A stretch of 37,179 nt of DNA from Candidatus Hatepunaea meridiana (GTDB taxonomy: Bacteria; Electryoneota; AABM5-125-24; Hatepunaeales; Hatepunaeaceae), in the NCBI GenBank assembly GCA_030765125.1, contig JAVCDD010000142.1, positions 1 to 37,179 on the forward strand, read 5' to 3'. Under the pieces are notes generated by a model that was given only the letters and a program-made list of their open reading frames with translations, searched no databases and was not told where the DNA came from. The position numbers were made by a program, and so were the translations under genes. Below, in pieces: positions 18,007-26,880 of the stretch; positions within the stretch are counted from its first letter, which is position 1, and every line of letters starts with the position of its first letter.

Positions 18007-20535
18007 ATGCGTCAAATCACTATAAAACTCTTTGCTTCAATAATTCTGTTTGTATTTCAAAATACAACCATTGCCCAGCTTCCCCCGGATTTCCTGCAAT
18101 TACCGCCACATTCAGTTGCTACAATAGACAACGCCCTATCGCCTATAATAAACCCAGCCGGTTTGGGCATTAAAAACGGTGAATCAATCTATCTCATAGC
18201 GCCTTACCTTCAAAAGAGTGACTTCGGTGATTGGGGTGTTGCACTTGGAGGGGATGGGCTCGGGTTCGTTGGTGAATTCAAACGCAACGATGTTTACCAG
18301 AATCGGGATAGATGTACATTAGGGTTTGGTCTGGGGAAAAACGGTGTCTACTTTGGGACTGCATACAGTTGGACGAAAGGAGTTGACCGCCAGAACAACT
18401 GGGACGTTGGACTTATGGCTCGCCCCTTTAAGTTCATTTCTTTCGGAGCGGTCGCTCGCGGAATAAACAGACCTCGCATAACGGTTGATTTTTATTATCC
18501 TATACATTACAGTTCTTTTGTTGGCTGGGATATTGGACTGGCTATCAAACCGCTTTCTATATTCGGTCCATCCGGCAGCGATTCAGGAGAATGGCTGACT
18601 GTCTTTTCGGATGCAAGCATTAGAAAATATCACACTGTAAAAACGCTGTATCTGTTGAGTGATAACTATGATGAATACATCCGGTATAAAATTGGAGCGT
18701 CGGTTAAAATCATCAGTGGTATCACCGGACACATTGAATATCTTCCTGAAATCAAGAATGACGTTAACACCCGCGATAATCAACTATATGCCGGTCTAAC
18801 CCTGAATTTCGGTCATTTCAAAGCCGGAGGTCATCAAAATAATGGTTCCGGCAATGGAGTATCCTGGATCGCAGTTAATAACCTCTATCGACCGACAATC
18901 CTGAAGAAACAGTATGAAAAGTTTGTTGAAATAAGCTTAAGCGGAACACTTGTCGAATACCAGGGCGTTACGCCTTGGTACATACCCAGACATCGGACAC
19001 TTTATAGACTATTGCGTCAGATCAAACGTTACGAAAACGACCCTGACGTTAGAGGTATATTACTCAGACTTGAAGGCTTCGGTGCAGGTTGGGCTCAGAT
19101 CCAGGAAATCCGTGAGGCTCTGATCGAGTTTATGGTTGAAGGAAAGGGAGTCGTAGTCTATCTCGATACTTGCGGCAATGGAATGTATTACCTTGCCTCA
19201 GTTGCCGATCATATCTTTATGAATCCGGTTGGCGAGATTGGACTTACCGGTCTTTCCACTCACAGTACCTTCTTTCGCAATACATTGGATATGCTAGGTC
19301 TTGATCCCGAATTTGCTCACGCCGGTAAATACAAATCAGCAAATGAGATGTACAAACGCAATAGTATGTCGGATGCGCATCGCGAAGAACTTAACTATGT
19401 ACTTGACGACCTTTATAACCAATTCATCGATGGTATTACCGAAGGGCGAGGATACGTCGGGGAACAGGTTGGCGAATTAATTGACGATGGTCCCTTCTCC
19501 GCAGAGGATGCTTACAGCGCGGGTCTGGTTGACAGCTTAGTATACGAAGATGAGATCGAAGATTTACTTAAGGAGTTCTACACCGAGAAAACAGCGCTGA
19601 TCAAGGAAAGCAAACAAAATAGACGCATTCCCGTCAATGACCATTGGGATGATCTGCGGATGAAATCAATAGCAATAGTCTTTGGTTGCGGCGCCATTGT
19701 GCGTGGAGCTAGCTCGGATGGCGGGTTGTTTACAGAAGAGACTATGGGTAGCGCAACGATTGCCAAAGCGCTCCAGGACGCCCGTGAAGACAAAAGCGTA
19801 AAAGCTATCGTCTTACGTATCAATTCCCCAGGCGGTTCAATGTTAGCTTCGGATATCATACTTCGCGAGGTTAGACGCTGCACGGAAGGAGACGACCAAA
19901 AACCGATAATTGTTTCGATGTCAGACGTTGCCGGTTCAGGTGGTTATTACATCGCCTGTATGGCGGATACTATTATCGCTATGCCGGGAACAATTACCGG
20001 TTCTATCGGTGTTATAAGTGGCAAGTTAGCATATCACCGTTTGCAGAAAAAGATAGGGATCAGCACCGAGACGCTCACCAGAGGCAAGCATGCCGGTATC
20101 TGGTCGGGATACAGATCATTCACCGATGAGGAATGGAAGAAGGTATGCAAGGACGTAGACAAATCCTATCAAATATTTCTACAGCATGTTGCAGAAGGTC
20201 GAAAAATGACCACGTCAGAAGTGGACTCTATCGCCCAGGGACGAATCTGGACAGGTAATCAAGCGGACAGTCTCGATCTGGTTGATATGACCGGCGGGTT
20301 TGACCTCGCTATCCAATTAGCCGCGCATTCAGGTGGAATCAAGGACGGTGATTCGTTTCAAATCAAGATGTATCCGAAAGCTTATGATTTTAGCTTTGGC
20401 GATGAACTACTGGGCGTGATGATGAACAGGATACCTGACAGCGTAAAGAAAGTGATGACGATGTTATCCGAAGAGAATCGTTGGGAGGCGGGGGAACCGT
20501 TGCTGCTTATGCCGTATCGATTGGAAATTGAATAA
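18007..20535 (+). CDS. sppA: PorV-like outer-membrane barrel fused to SppA (S49) protease
   Basis: An 842-residue fusion. Residues 1-23 are a signal peptide. Residues about 24-295 look like a beta-barrel of the PorV/FadL type, with the hallmark NPAGLG at 49-54 and alternating aromatic strands. Residues about 310-540 and 550-800 are two S49 domains as in 67-kDa SppA. The dyad is kept: K443 in GKYKSA (E. coli K209) and S644 in VAGSGGYY (E. coli S409). SppA normally clears signal peptides at the inner membrane, so attachment to a barrel would place a Ser-Lys protease at the outer membrane facing the periplasm. It has no conventional membrane anchor. The start has only a weak GGAAAT site. A short SppA follows 0.65 kb downstream. 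The protease assignment is firm; the barrel is inferred. Confidence 0.9.
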   Translation: MRQITIKLFASIILFVFQNTTIAQLPPDFLQLPPHSVATIDNALSPIINPAGLGIKNGESIYLIAPYLQKSDFGDWGVALGGDGLGFVGEFKRNDVYQNRDRCTLGFGLGKNGVYFGTAYSWTKGVDRQNNWDVGLMARPFKFISFGAVARGINRPRITVDFYYPIHYSSFVGWDIGLAIKPLSIFGPSGSDSGEWLTVFSDASIRKYHTVKTLYLLSDNYDEYIRYKIGASVKIISGITGHIEYLPEIKNDVNTRDNQLYAGLTLNFGHFKAGGHQNNGSGNGVSWIAVNNLYRPTILKKQYEKFVEISLSGTLVEYQGVTPWYIPRHRTLYRLLRQIKRYENDPDVRGILLRLEGFGAGWAQIQEIREALIEFMVEGKGVVVYLDTCGNGMYYLASVADHIFMNPVGEIGLTGLSTHSTFFRNTLDMLGLDPEFAHAGKYKSANEMYKRNSMSDAHREELNYVLDDLYNQFIDGITEGRGYVGEQVGELIDDGPFSAEDAYSAGLVDSLVYEDEIEDLLKEFYTEKTALIKESKQNRRIPVNDHWDDLRMKSIAIVFGCGAIVRGASSDGGLFTEETMGSATIAKALQDAREDKSVKAIVLRINSPGGSMLASDIILREVRRCTEGDDQKPIIVSMSDVAGSGGYYIACMADTIIAMPGTITGSIGVISGKLAYHRLQKKIGISTETLTRGKHAGIWSGYRSFTDEEWKKVCKDVDKSYQIFLQHVAEGRKMTTSEVDSIAQGRIWTGNQADSLDLVDMTGGFDLAIQLAAHSGGIKDGDSFQIKMYPKAYDFSFGDELLGVMMNRIPDSVKKVMTMLSEENRWEAGEPLLLMPYRLEIE

Positions 20536-20539
20536 GCAA

Positions 20540-20689
20540 GTTCAGAGTTCAACATTCAGGTTGTTTTCGAGTTCAGAGTCCAGCCTTTAGGCTGTCTTCA
20601 AGTTCTGAGTTCGCACTCTAGTGTGCAGGACTCAATCTTCACTTCTTCGGTTCGGGAAGGAAAAACAACCTGAAGGTTGAACTCTGAAC
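20540..20689. repeat. Composite TTCAGAGTTC-family repeat after sppA
   Basis: It starts with gttcagagttcaacattcag and ends with its approximate reverse complement ctgaaggttgaactctgaac. Between them are further partial units (ttcagagtccagcctttagg and a gcactctagtgtgc palindrome). It begins five bases after the barrel-SppA stop. Confidence 0.85.
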
Positions 20690-20711
20690 TTCTATTTTTC
20701 AAGAAGATAAA

Positions 20712-21110
20712 ATGCCAAAAGATCGTATAATACTACTAATCATAGGTATATTTGCCATCACTACCGCCATCGGTGGATACACCGGTCTATTCAAAAAGCT
20801 AACTCGCGATCCATATTATGACCTCAAACAAGAGAGTTATCTTGTTATTGATAAGACCCAGTTATGGTTTGTTCGTCCTCTAAAATATAATGGTGGTGGA
20901 AAATCCTATATCGGATTAGATTTCCAAAAAATCGGTTTGTCAAATCAACCAAATTCATTAAATTGGAAAGGTAAATTCGGTTTATATACAATAATGAACA
21001 TACATAGAACCAGTTTTGATTTGCTTATAAAAGCAAAAGATAATACTAAATTTATAGTAGAAAAAATAAGGTTTGATACCAGACCTGTACTGATTAAACA
21101 AAATAAATAA
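20712..21110 (+). CDS. Small membrane-anchored hypothetical protein
   Basis: A 132-residue protein I do not recognise. Residues 7-26 (ILLIIGIFAITTAIGGYTGL) form one hydrophobic segment; the rest is polar and beta-rich, with basic patches and a C-terminal IRFDTRPVLIKQNK, and would face the periplasm or be exported. AGAAG lies seven bases before the ATG. It sits between two sppA genes on the same strand and is more AT-rich than both. Role unknown. Confidence 0.65.
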   Translation: MPKDRIILLIIGIFAITTAIGGYTGLFKKLTRDPYYDLKQESYLVIDKTQLWFVRPLKYNGGGKSYIGLDFQKIGLSNQPNSLNWKGKFGLYTIMNIHRTSFDLLIKAKDNTKFIVEKIRFDTRPVLIKQNK

Positions 21111-21184
21111 TTCACAGCAGATTAAACAAGATTAAGCAGATAATCTATTTAACTGCGCAATCTGCGGTTAAACAAAGGTAAACA

Positions 21185-22279
21185 ATGAATTCAACCAATG
21201 ACCAAAACACCGGCGCTCAAGCTCCCCCACCTCCACCGATAGCTCAATATCCTCAGGGGCTGCCTGTCCCGCCACCTCGCCGGAGAGTGTCGGGCTTTAC
21301 AATCTTCCTGATTATTCTCTGCGGATTCCTGCTGTTGATAGTATTCGGTATGGTAGTCTCAAAATCTGCTGGGATGGCTTTGGGCGGTGACTTATCCGGT
21401 AAGCTGTCGGAAAAAGTAATCGTAGCCGGTGAAGGGGATCAAATAGGCAAAATCGCCATTATATCCGTGTCGGGTGCCATCGATGGTTACGGATCGCACG
21501 TTTCAGGTGATGGAATGGTGGCAAAGGTTGCCAAACAATTGCGCCAGGCAGCCAAAGATGAAAAGGTTAAAGCTGTCCTTCTGCAAATGGATTCACCAGG
21601 CGGTGGGCTTACCGCCAGCGATATCCTCCGTAGGGAAATGATGCTGCTGCAGGAAGCCGGTAAGAAAGTCGTAGTGTGCATCGGTAATATGGCGGCAAGC
21701 GGTGGTCTGTACATCTCTGCTCCAGCAGATTATATCATCGCCAATCCGACCAGCCTGGTAGGTTCAATCGGTGTTATAATGGCCCGCTTCCAGATGAAAG
21801 AAATGCTCAGGAAGCTCGGCATTAAATACGACCCGATTAAGAGTACCGATATGAAGGACATAGGCAGTCCGTTCCGCGATCTGACACCGCACGAAAGAAA
21901 GTACTTTGAAGACCTTATTAAAACCTTCAATGATCGGTTTATCACCATCGTAGCCGAAGGACGCAGCCTCGAAGTTGATGCAGTCCGCAAACTCGCCAAC
22001 GGCAAGATATACACCGCAGATCAGGCGCTCGAATACAAACTGATAGACCAGATTGGTTACTACGATGATGCACTTGAAAAGACGAAAGAACTTGCGGGAC
22101 TGGACAAACCTCGTATTATAAAGTATTCCAAACGCTTCGACGAATTAGGCTTCCTCGGTTCGCTGTTGGAAGGCAAAAGATCGCTTAGCCTCGACGATGC
22201 AAGGACATTGTTGGAAGGTATGATGACGATGGATGCTGCGCCAAGAGTTATGGCGGTTTGGGATGGGAGAGGGAATTAA
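21185..22279 (+). CDS. sppA: Signal peptide peptidase SppA, short (36K) form
   Basis: A 364-residue membrane-bound S49 serine protease that degrades leftover signal peptides or membrane fragments. Residues 1-34 are a cytoplasmic proline-rich tail (PPPPPIAQYPQGLPVPPP), and 37-60 one membrane helix. The protease domain follows, with S172 in GNMAASGG as nucleophile, K224 in DMKDIGSP as general base, and the oxyanion SPGGG near 137. This is the single-domain Bacillus/archaeal-type arrangement. AAAGG lies seven bases before the ATG. The preceding 60 bases hold a small 'aatctgcggtta' repeat. Two SppA types this close suggest a shared envelope-cleaning role, which is inference. Confidence 0.94.
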   Translation: MNSTNDQNTGAQAPPPPPIAQYPQGLPVPPPRRRVSGFTIFLIILCGFLLLIVFGMVVSKSAGMALGGDLSGKLSEKVIVAGEGDQIGKIAIISVSGAIDGYGSHVSGDGMVAKVAKQLRQAAKDEKVKAVLLQMDSPGGGLTASDILRREMMLLQEAGKKVVVCIGNMAASGGLYISAPADYIIANPTSLVGSIGVIMARFQMKEMLRKLGIKYDPIKSTDMKDIGSPFRDLTPHERKYFEDLIKTFNDRFITIVAEGRSLEVDAVRKLANGKIYTADQALEYKLIDQIGYYDDALEKTKELAGLDKPRIIKYSKRFDELGFLGSLLEGKRSLSLDDARTLLEGMMTMDAAPRVMAVWDGRGN

Positions 22280-22287
22280 GGCTTAGA

Positions 22288-22469
22288 GTTCAGAGTCCAG
22301 CCTTTAGGCTGTTTTTTTAGAGTTCAGAGTTCGCACTTCAGTGTGTTTGTTCAGAGTCCAGTCTTTAGGCTGTTTTGACCTTAAAACTCGCTTCATCAGT
22401 TTAGGAAAGGAAAACAACCTAAAGGTTGAACTCTGAACTCGAAAACAGCCTGAAGGCTGGACTCTGAAC
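22288..22469. repeat. Composite TTCAGAGTTC-family repeat between convergent genes
   Basis: Multiple units (gttcagagtccagcctttag, gttcagagttcgcacttcag) are answered by reverse complements ending at 22469 (ctgaaggctggactctgaac). The array sits between the stop codons of two convergent genes and could terminate both. Confidence 0.88.
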
Positions 22470-22477
22470 TCGGAATT

Positions 22478-23638
22478 TCAACTTATAATTTCACCTTCCC
22501 ATAAATCCCTCAAGAAGTTCCTGAATGGCATTATTCGAATCTGGTCACAGACACGTTCTTCTCTCTCACTACACACAATCAGAGCCTTGCGCGGTGAATA
22601 TTCCTCGATAAAGACTTTCATAGAGCGCAAATCCCTTTTCTCTATGCGTGTCGAACCCTTCACTTCGATGGCGACTTCGCCTCCGCCTAACACGAAGTCA
22701 ACTTCCAGACCTGATTTTGTTCTCCAGAAATTTATTTCGTAATCGAGTTCTTTATAGGATTTGTGAGCCATTAATTCCATAAGTATGAAATGCTCGAATG
22801 CTTTCCCGAATAGCTCACCTTTCTCTGCATCAATATGCCGCTTTGTAATCGCTCCGGCTACTCCGGTGTCGAACAGATAAAACTTTGCCGATCTGCTGAT
22901 GACATGTCGGTTTTGCCGTCTCTTGAAGGGTTCTATCCTCGTTCCGAGAAGCGTATCTATGAGGATCTGGTAGTATTCCTTGACGGTTTTGGAATCGACT
23001 CCACAATCACGCGCAATATTCGAATAGTTCGTCAGTTCACCGTGCGAGTATCCCATACTGTCAAAGAATCTGGAAAACGCAGGAATGTTTCGAGTCAATC
23101 CCTCTGCAAACACTTCTTCTTTCAGGTAATCGTGAGTATAAGCTATTAGAGCTTTTCTATAGTTTTCCTGGTAATAATGATCAGGTATCATACCGCGATT
23201 CAGCACTTGCAGCAGATTCCAGTCCTTTAGTTCTGCTGTAACGAACGGAAACATTTCGTATCGCCAGGCTCTTCCTCCGAGCAGGTTAGCCTTTCCACGC
23301 TTCAGCTTCCGGGCGCTCGATCCGCACAATATAAAGCTAAGCCCCTTATTCTCTATCAACCAATGCACTTCATCCAGGATTTGCGGAATCTTCTGAACTT
23401 CATCCAATATTATCGGATGTTTCAGTTCATCATCACTCCTTGCTAATAGTTGTTCTCGCAGGAGTGAAGGTCTCATTGAGAACTCAAGGAAGAGATCGGT
23501 CTTAAGGAAATCAAATACCAGACTGTCAGGAAATCGTGTCTTCAGATAAGTTGATTTCCCGGTTTTCCGTGCTCCCCACAAAAAGGCGGACTGCCCGGGC
23601 GGAAGATCAATATTTAATGCTCTCTTAATAATCGGCAT
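22478..23638 (-). CDS. AAA_14/DUF4143 ATPase
   Basis: A 386-residue protein of the common but poorly characterised AAA_14-DUF4143 family. Walker A is GARKTGKST (22-30), Walker B PIILDE (75-80). The C-terminal DUF4143 region carries a PD-(D/E)xK-like set: D314 in LEVDFVLGG, then E325-V326-K327 in AIEVKGS, suggesting a nuclease-related fold. Between them lies a winged-helix-like segment (YSNIARDCGVDSKTVKEYYQIL). No ribosome site is evident. It stands alone between repeats. Roles in mobile elements or toxin-antitoxin-like systems have been suggested for this family; I cannot assign one here. Confidence 0.9.
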   Translation of the reverse strand: MPIIKRALNIDLPPGQSAFLWGARKTGKSTYLKTRFPDSLVFDFLKTDLFLEFSMRPSLLREQLLARSDDELKHPIILDEVQKIPQILDEVHWLIENKGLSFILCGSSARKLKRGKANLLGGRAWRYEMFPFVTAELKDWNLLQVLNRGMIPDHYYQENYRKALIAYTHDYLKEEVFAEGLTRNIPAFSRFFDSMGYSHGELTNYSNIARDCGVDSKTVKEYYQILIDTLLGTRIEPFKRRQNRHVISRSAKFYLFDTGVAGAITKRHIDAEKGELFGKAFEHFILMELMAHKSYKELDYEINFWRTKSGLEVDFVLGGGEVAIEVKGSTRIEKRDLRSMKVFIEEYSPRKALIVCSEREERVCDQIRIMPFRNFLRDLWEGEIIS

Positions 23639-23746
23639 TTTCGTATATAACTCCGAATAAGTTGAACTAAATTGGAATATAATACGAAATGGTTCGGAAT
23701 AGCAAGTGGGAATTGTTTGATTGCTTGATTGTTTGATTGTTTGTGT

Positions 23747-23905
23747 GGGTAGTAGCGTAAGCGTCCGCGCTTGCGAAAATCCAGAGTTCAGAGTTCGACC
23801 TTTAGCCTATTTTGAGTTCAGCGTCCAGCCTTTAGGCTGTTTTCCCTTTCCGAAACGACGGAGTGAATTCTAAACCCAAGACAGCCTGAAGGCTGGACTC
23901 TGAAC
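23747..23905. repeat. Two repeat types: GTAGCGTAAGCGTC and TTCAGAGTTC
   Basis: gtagcgtaagcgtccgcgcttgcg (23748-23776) resembles the copy at 24945. It is followed by a TTCAGAGTTC-family composite (23786-23905) ending in ctgaaggctggactctgaac. The block lies between the DUF4846 stop and the DUF4143 ATPase start, so the ATPase promoter must be upstream of it or within 23640-23745. Confidence 0.8.
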
Positions 23906-23923
23906 TACACACTCAGCATTCAG

Positions 23924-24814
23924 TTACAAAACAATCCTTCTAAGCTGCAACCACGTAAACCTATCCCAAAACGGAGTCTTCACTCCAACAGAATCCGGCT
24001 TGAACCATACGCTGCCACCCGCAGACCTCAGTATATGGAAAGATTGGGCTGGCATAAAGCCCTGTCCTATTAGAAATTGCTTTCTGCCATCATCATCCTC
24101 TACAATATCAAGAATGATGACCGAATGTCCTGGTGATCCGGCTTGCACGAAGTAATCGCCTGCCATGATGTTTTCTTTTGGGACCTGTTGAGCATACTTG
24201 GATATTGATTTTGTGCCGGCATAATTGAATACTTTGTTAAGGTAACGGCGAAAATTATTATGACTGCTGTCAAGTCTTGCTGCCTTTGCTAATTTTACCC
24301 AATCGCCTAATACTATCGGTCTGTATCCATTCCGCCACTCTGACCAAAACAATGTATCTCCGCTGGTAAATTGAAAGTAGATACTGTCCCTGTCCCCATA
24401 AATCCAGGAATACTCAGCGTGAAGCCTGATGATAAAGTCGGCGCATTGCTGAAGGTCTTTACTGCCTACATCAATCTCAATAACTCCCGCCAGGAATCTC
24501 TGATTCCCAGGTATTATCACATCTCCTTTGTAAGATAGCACAGATGCTCCCTCGTGTTTCAAAGGCAGATGTCTCAACCATTCCTGGTAGCTGTAAGGGT
24601 CTACATCGACCCTTTGGAAACCAGGTGGAGGACTGAAACGTTCAGACAGGGTTTCATCAGATAGTCCAACTTCAAGCCAGGGATAGATAAGTTCGGTGTT
24701 TTGAGTTGGGATTGGAGGTTTGGGAGAAGGAGTTTGTTTGCTTTGATTCTGGCAACCGATTACAAGGATCAGGATGCCAATGAAAAATATGCTGGGTAGT
24801 GTTCTTATTCTCAT
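23924..24814 (-). CDS. DUF4846 lipoprotein
   Basis: A 296-residue predicted outer-membrane lipoprotein. The lipobox LVIGC places the lipidated cysteine at residue 21, followed by QN, with no Asp at +2. The DUF4846 body runs from about residue 55 (FSPPPGFQRVD, SYQEWLRHLPLKHEGA) through RFLAGVIEIDVGSKDLQQCADFI and HAEY, to a C-terminal AGDYFVQAGSPGHSVIILD that resembles a cysteine-less hydrolase core with GH and D. AAGGA lies seven bases before the ATG. The family function is not known to me. It stands alone between two repeat blocks. Confidence 0.85.
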   Translation of the reverse strand: MRIRTLPSIFFIGILILVIGCQNQSKQTPSPKPPIPTQNTELIYPWLEVGLSDETLSERFSPPPGFQRVDVDPYSYQEWLRHLPLKHEGASVLSYKGDVIIPGNQRFLAGVIEIDVGSKDLQQCADFIIRLHAEYSWIYGDRDSIYFQFTSGDTLFWSEWRNGYRPIVLGDWVKLAKAARLDSSHNNFRRYLNKVFNYAGTKSISKYAQQVPKENIMAGDYFVQAGSPGHSVIILDIVEDDDGRKQFLIGQGFMPAQSFHILRSAGGSVWFKPDSVGVKTPFWDRFTWLQLRRIVL

Positions 24815-24832
24815 AGATGTCCTTATAGAGTT

Positions 24833-24925
24833 TGACAGGAGTGTCTGATCTACGTATAGTTATTTCAGTAGGTTGGACACTCTTGTCCGACCTTTAATGA
24901 GTCAGACAAGAGTGTCTGACCTACT
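24833..24925. repeat. GACA..GTGTC family repeat upstream of DUF4846 gene
   Basis: Three cores are visible: gacaggagtgtctgatctac, gtaggttggacactcttgtc and gtcagacaagagtgtctgac. The last two are reverse complements, 24869-24887 and about 24901-24923. They are close relatives of the 66-bp units inside metH. Confidence 0.85.
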
Positions 24926-24942
24926 GGATTTATTGTTTTGTA

Positions 24943-25031
24943 TAGGTAGTACCGTAAGCATCCGTGGTTGCGTTCTTTCGAAGGCAGGGACACCTTTGCT
25001 ACTTCACAAAGCGGGGACGCTTTCGCTACTA
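24943..25031. repeat. GTAGTACCGTAAGC / GGGGACGC repeat block
   Basis: A degenerate copy of the gtagcgtaagcgtc repeat is followed by two gggacgc..gctac units (agggacacctttgctac and cggggacgctttcgctac). Similar gggacgcctatgctac occurs at 2579-2595. No gene is visible. Confidence 0.65.
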
Positions 25032-25043
25032 CACCTACGCAAA

Positions 25044-25075
25044 GAAACCCTTCTATAGTGCGATAGAAGGGTTTC
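25044..25075 (-). terminator. Terminator of the OmpA-family gene
   Basis: A perfect 13-bp stem (gaaacccttctat / atagaagggtttc) with a six-base loop lies 23 bases beyond the stop codon at 25098. On the minus strand it is followed by TTTGCG, a weak U-tract, so it may end transcription in either direction. Confidence 0.8.
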
Positions 25076-25097
25076 CTTTCAGTAAACGGGTATTAAT

Positions 25098-26459
25098 CTA
25101 ATCTACCCTAATGAACTCGATTCTTCTGTTTTTCTTGCGTCCATCCTGAGTTTCGTTTGAAGTAACAGGATTTTCAGGACCAAACCCCTTTGCTGTAAGC
25201 CTGCATGCATCGATTCCCTTGTTAATTAACCAGTCTCTAACTGAATCAGCGCGTTTTTGTGATAATACCACATTCTTGTCGTATTTACCGGTGTTGTCGG
25301 AATACCCTTGGATTTCAATTTTTATTTTGGAGAACGCCTTAAGTGTACTTAAAGTTTTTTCGAGAGTTTTCATAGATGTCGGGATAATTTTTGCACTCCC
25401 CGAATTAAATACAATACCCTCCAATGTGACCTTTTTGTCTTTAGCAATTTCGTACACCTCCTCCTTGATAATATCGTCATCTTTGTTCAACGGATCGGAG
25501 CCCCTTTCTACTTCTTTAAAATCGTCTACGCTGCCGCCGTCCGTATCAACAATAAGTGGATTTGTCTTGTATTTAATGATTTCCTCTGAATCACTTAAAC
25601 CATCATCGTCGCTGTCCGCTTTAAGAGGATTGGTTTTATAGTTTTCTAATTCTTCTTTATCTAATAATCCGTCCGAATCGCTGTCAGCTTTAAGAGGATC
25701 GGTTTTATGAGTATTAACTTCTTTCCCATCGCTTAATCCATCTCCATCGGTATCCGGATTATTCTCATCGGTGCCAATGCTTTTTTCCTTTGTATTGGTC
25801 AATCCATCACTGTCAATATCCACGTTAACCGGTTCAATTACAGGTTCCTTAATTTTTTGCACAATTGCAGGTTCCTTGCTTTTCATATCAATTACAAATT
25901 TGATTCCAGCCAGAACTTCAATATAGCTGTCATTGTATTTATCACCAATCGCATTCAGATCATTTGTAAATGAATAATTATAACCACCGCTTAAGTCGAA
26001 AGACAACGATCTCTTGGCTTGGAAAGAAACCCCTATTCCCGTTGTTGCAAAGGGAGCGAAGTTCTTTTCTTCGAGAGATACATTGTTATTTGGTGGCATG
26101 TCTTTGATAGTATAATATACACCACCAATTCCGAAGTTAACATACGGGGAAATGCGAGAGTTTAACAGTGGATAGTATAAGAACCGTTCTCGAAATGAAA
26201 CAATGTTTGTTGTATAGCTACTATCGCTAAGCTCCCCCATTCCTAACCCGAAATCTGCTCTAAAATGTTTAGAAAAAGGTGTTTGCATAAATATGAAACC
26301 AGCGGGTCCAAAATCACCCGTTTCCGATTCCATTAATCCCATTACAGCTCCGCCACTAAATCCGATCTCCAAATTATTTTCAATCGGTCCGGCTTGCACG
26401 GTGATGCTGCTTAGAAAAACAACGAGAATTGAGACTACTAATAAATCAGATTTCATCAT
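25098..26459 (-). CDS. OmpA-family protein with TSP3 calcium-binding repeats
   Basis: A 453-residue outer-membrane protein. Residues 1-23 are a signal peptide and about 25-192 an eight-stranded barrel (outer-membrane beta-barrel type). Residues 213-325 hold thrombospondin type 3 repeats (DSDGLTN, DTDGDGLSDGKE, DSDSDGLLDKEE, DSDDDGLSDSEE), each an Asp-rich calcium loop forming a rigid linker. Residues about 340-453 are an OmpA C-terminal peptidoglycan-binding domain with GYSDNTG, LSQKRADSVRDWL and GFGPENPVTSNETQDGRKKNRRIEF. It probably links outer membrane and cell wall. GGAGG lies eight bases before the ATG. Monocistronic, with a terminator downstream. Confidence 0.94.
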   Translation of the reverse strand: MMKSDLLVVSILVVFLSSITVQAGPIENNLEIGFSGGAVMGLMESETGDFGPAGFIFMQTPFSKHFRADFGLGMGELSDSSYTTNIVSFRERFLYYPLLNSRISPYVNFGIGGVYYTIKDMPPNNNVSLEEKNFAPFATTGIGVSFQAKRSLSFDLSGGYNYSFTNDLNAIGDKYNDSYIEVLAGIKFVIDMKSKEPAIVQKIKEPVIEPVNVDIDSDGLTNTKEKSIGTDENNPDTDGDGLSDGKEVNTHKTDPLKADSDSDGLLDKEELENYKTNPLKADSDDDGLSDSEEIIKYKTNPLIVDTDGGSVDDFKEVERGSDPLNKDDDIIKEEVYEIAKDKKVTLEGIVFNSGSAKIIPTSMKTLEKTLSTLKAFSKIKIEIQGYSDNTGKYDKNVVLSQKRADSVRDWLINKGIDACRLTAKGFGPENPVTSNETQDGRKKNRRIEFIRVD

Positions 26460-26749
26460 CTGACTATCCTCCAGGTTTGGTTGAATTGTTTTAGTCCTGT
26501 AAATGGTTCAAAAATCAGATGCAGTTCGTTCAAGCAACTCAGGAAGCGGGGTTATTAATTATGCCCATTTAAGGCTGGTAAATGCTTAACTGTGGATAAC
26601 GTCATCAATCAGTGGCGAGCTTAACTTAGAATGATATTATCCGGTATTTGGCTTTGAACTGTTATGATACGTCTAAATATTTTACGAATCAAGGATTCGT
26701 ACACTTAAAATGAAAAAACTGCGATTTAGATTGCCATTTATTAGAAAGA
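26460..26749. other. OmpA upstream region with an 8-bp palindrome
   Basis: No gene is visible. At 26683-26701, tacgaatc-aag-gattcgta forms a perfect 8-bp inverted repeat about 230 bases before the OmpA start. It could be an operator, but there is no further support. The rest is AT-rich and must contain the promoter of the OmpA-family gene. Confidence 0.45.
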
Positions 26750-26880
26750 GTTCAGAGTTCAACCTTCAGGTTGTTTTCAGTTTAGAGTCCAGCCTTCAGG
26801 CTGTTTTGAGCTTAGAGTTCACTCCGACAGTTCGGGAAGGGAAAACAGCCTGAAGGCTGGACTCTAAACATTAAAACTCT
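26750..26880. repeat. Composite TTCAGAGTTC-family repeat overlapping metH 3' end
   Basis: The array starts with gttcagagttcaaccttcag and ends with ctgaaggctggactctaaac and a trailing ttaaaactctgagc. The last metH codons (Ser-Ser-Glu-Phe, stop at 26871) lie in this trailing unit, so the repeat forms the end of the coding sequence. Confidence 0.8.

Noticed and set aside
22478..23638. DUF4143 ATPase as a sign of a mobile island
   Set aside because: No integrase, transposase, attachment site or tRNA is seen nearby, and the family is common on chromosomes.
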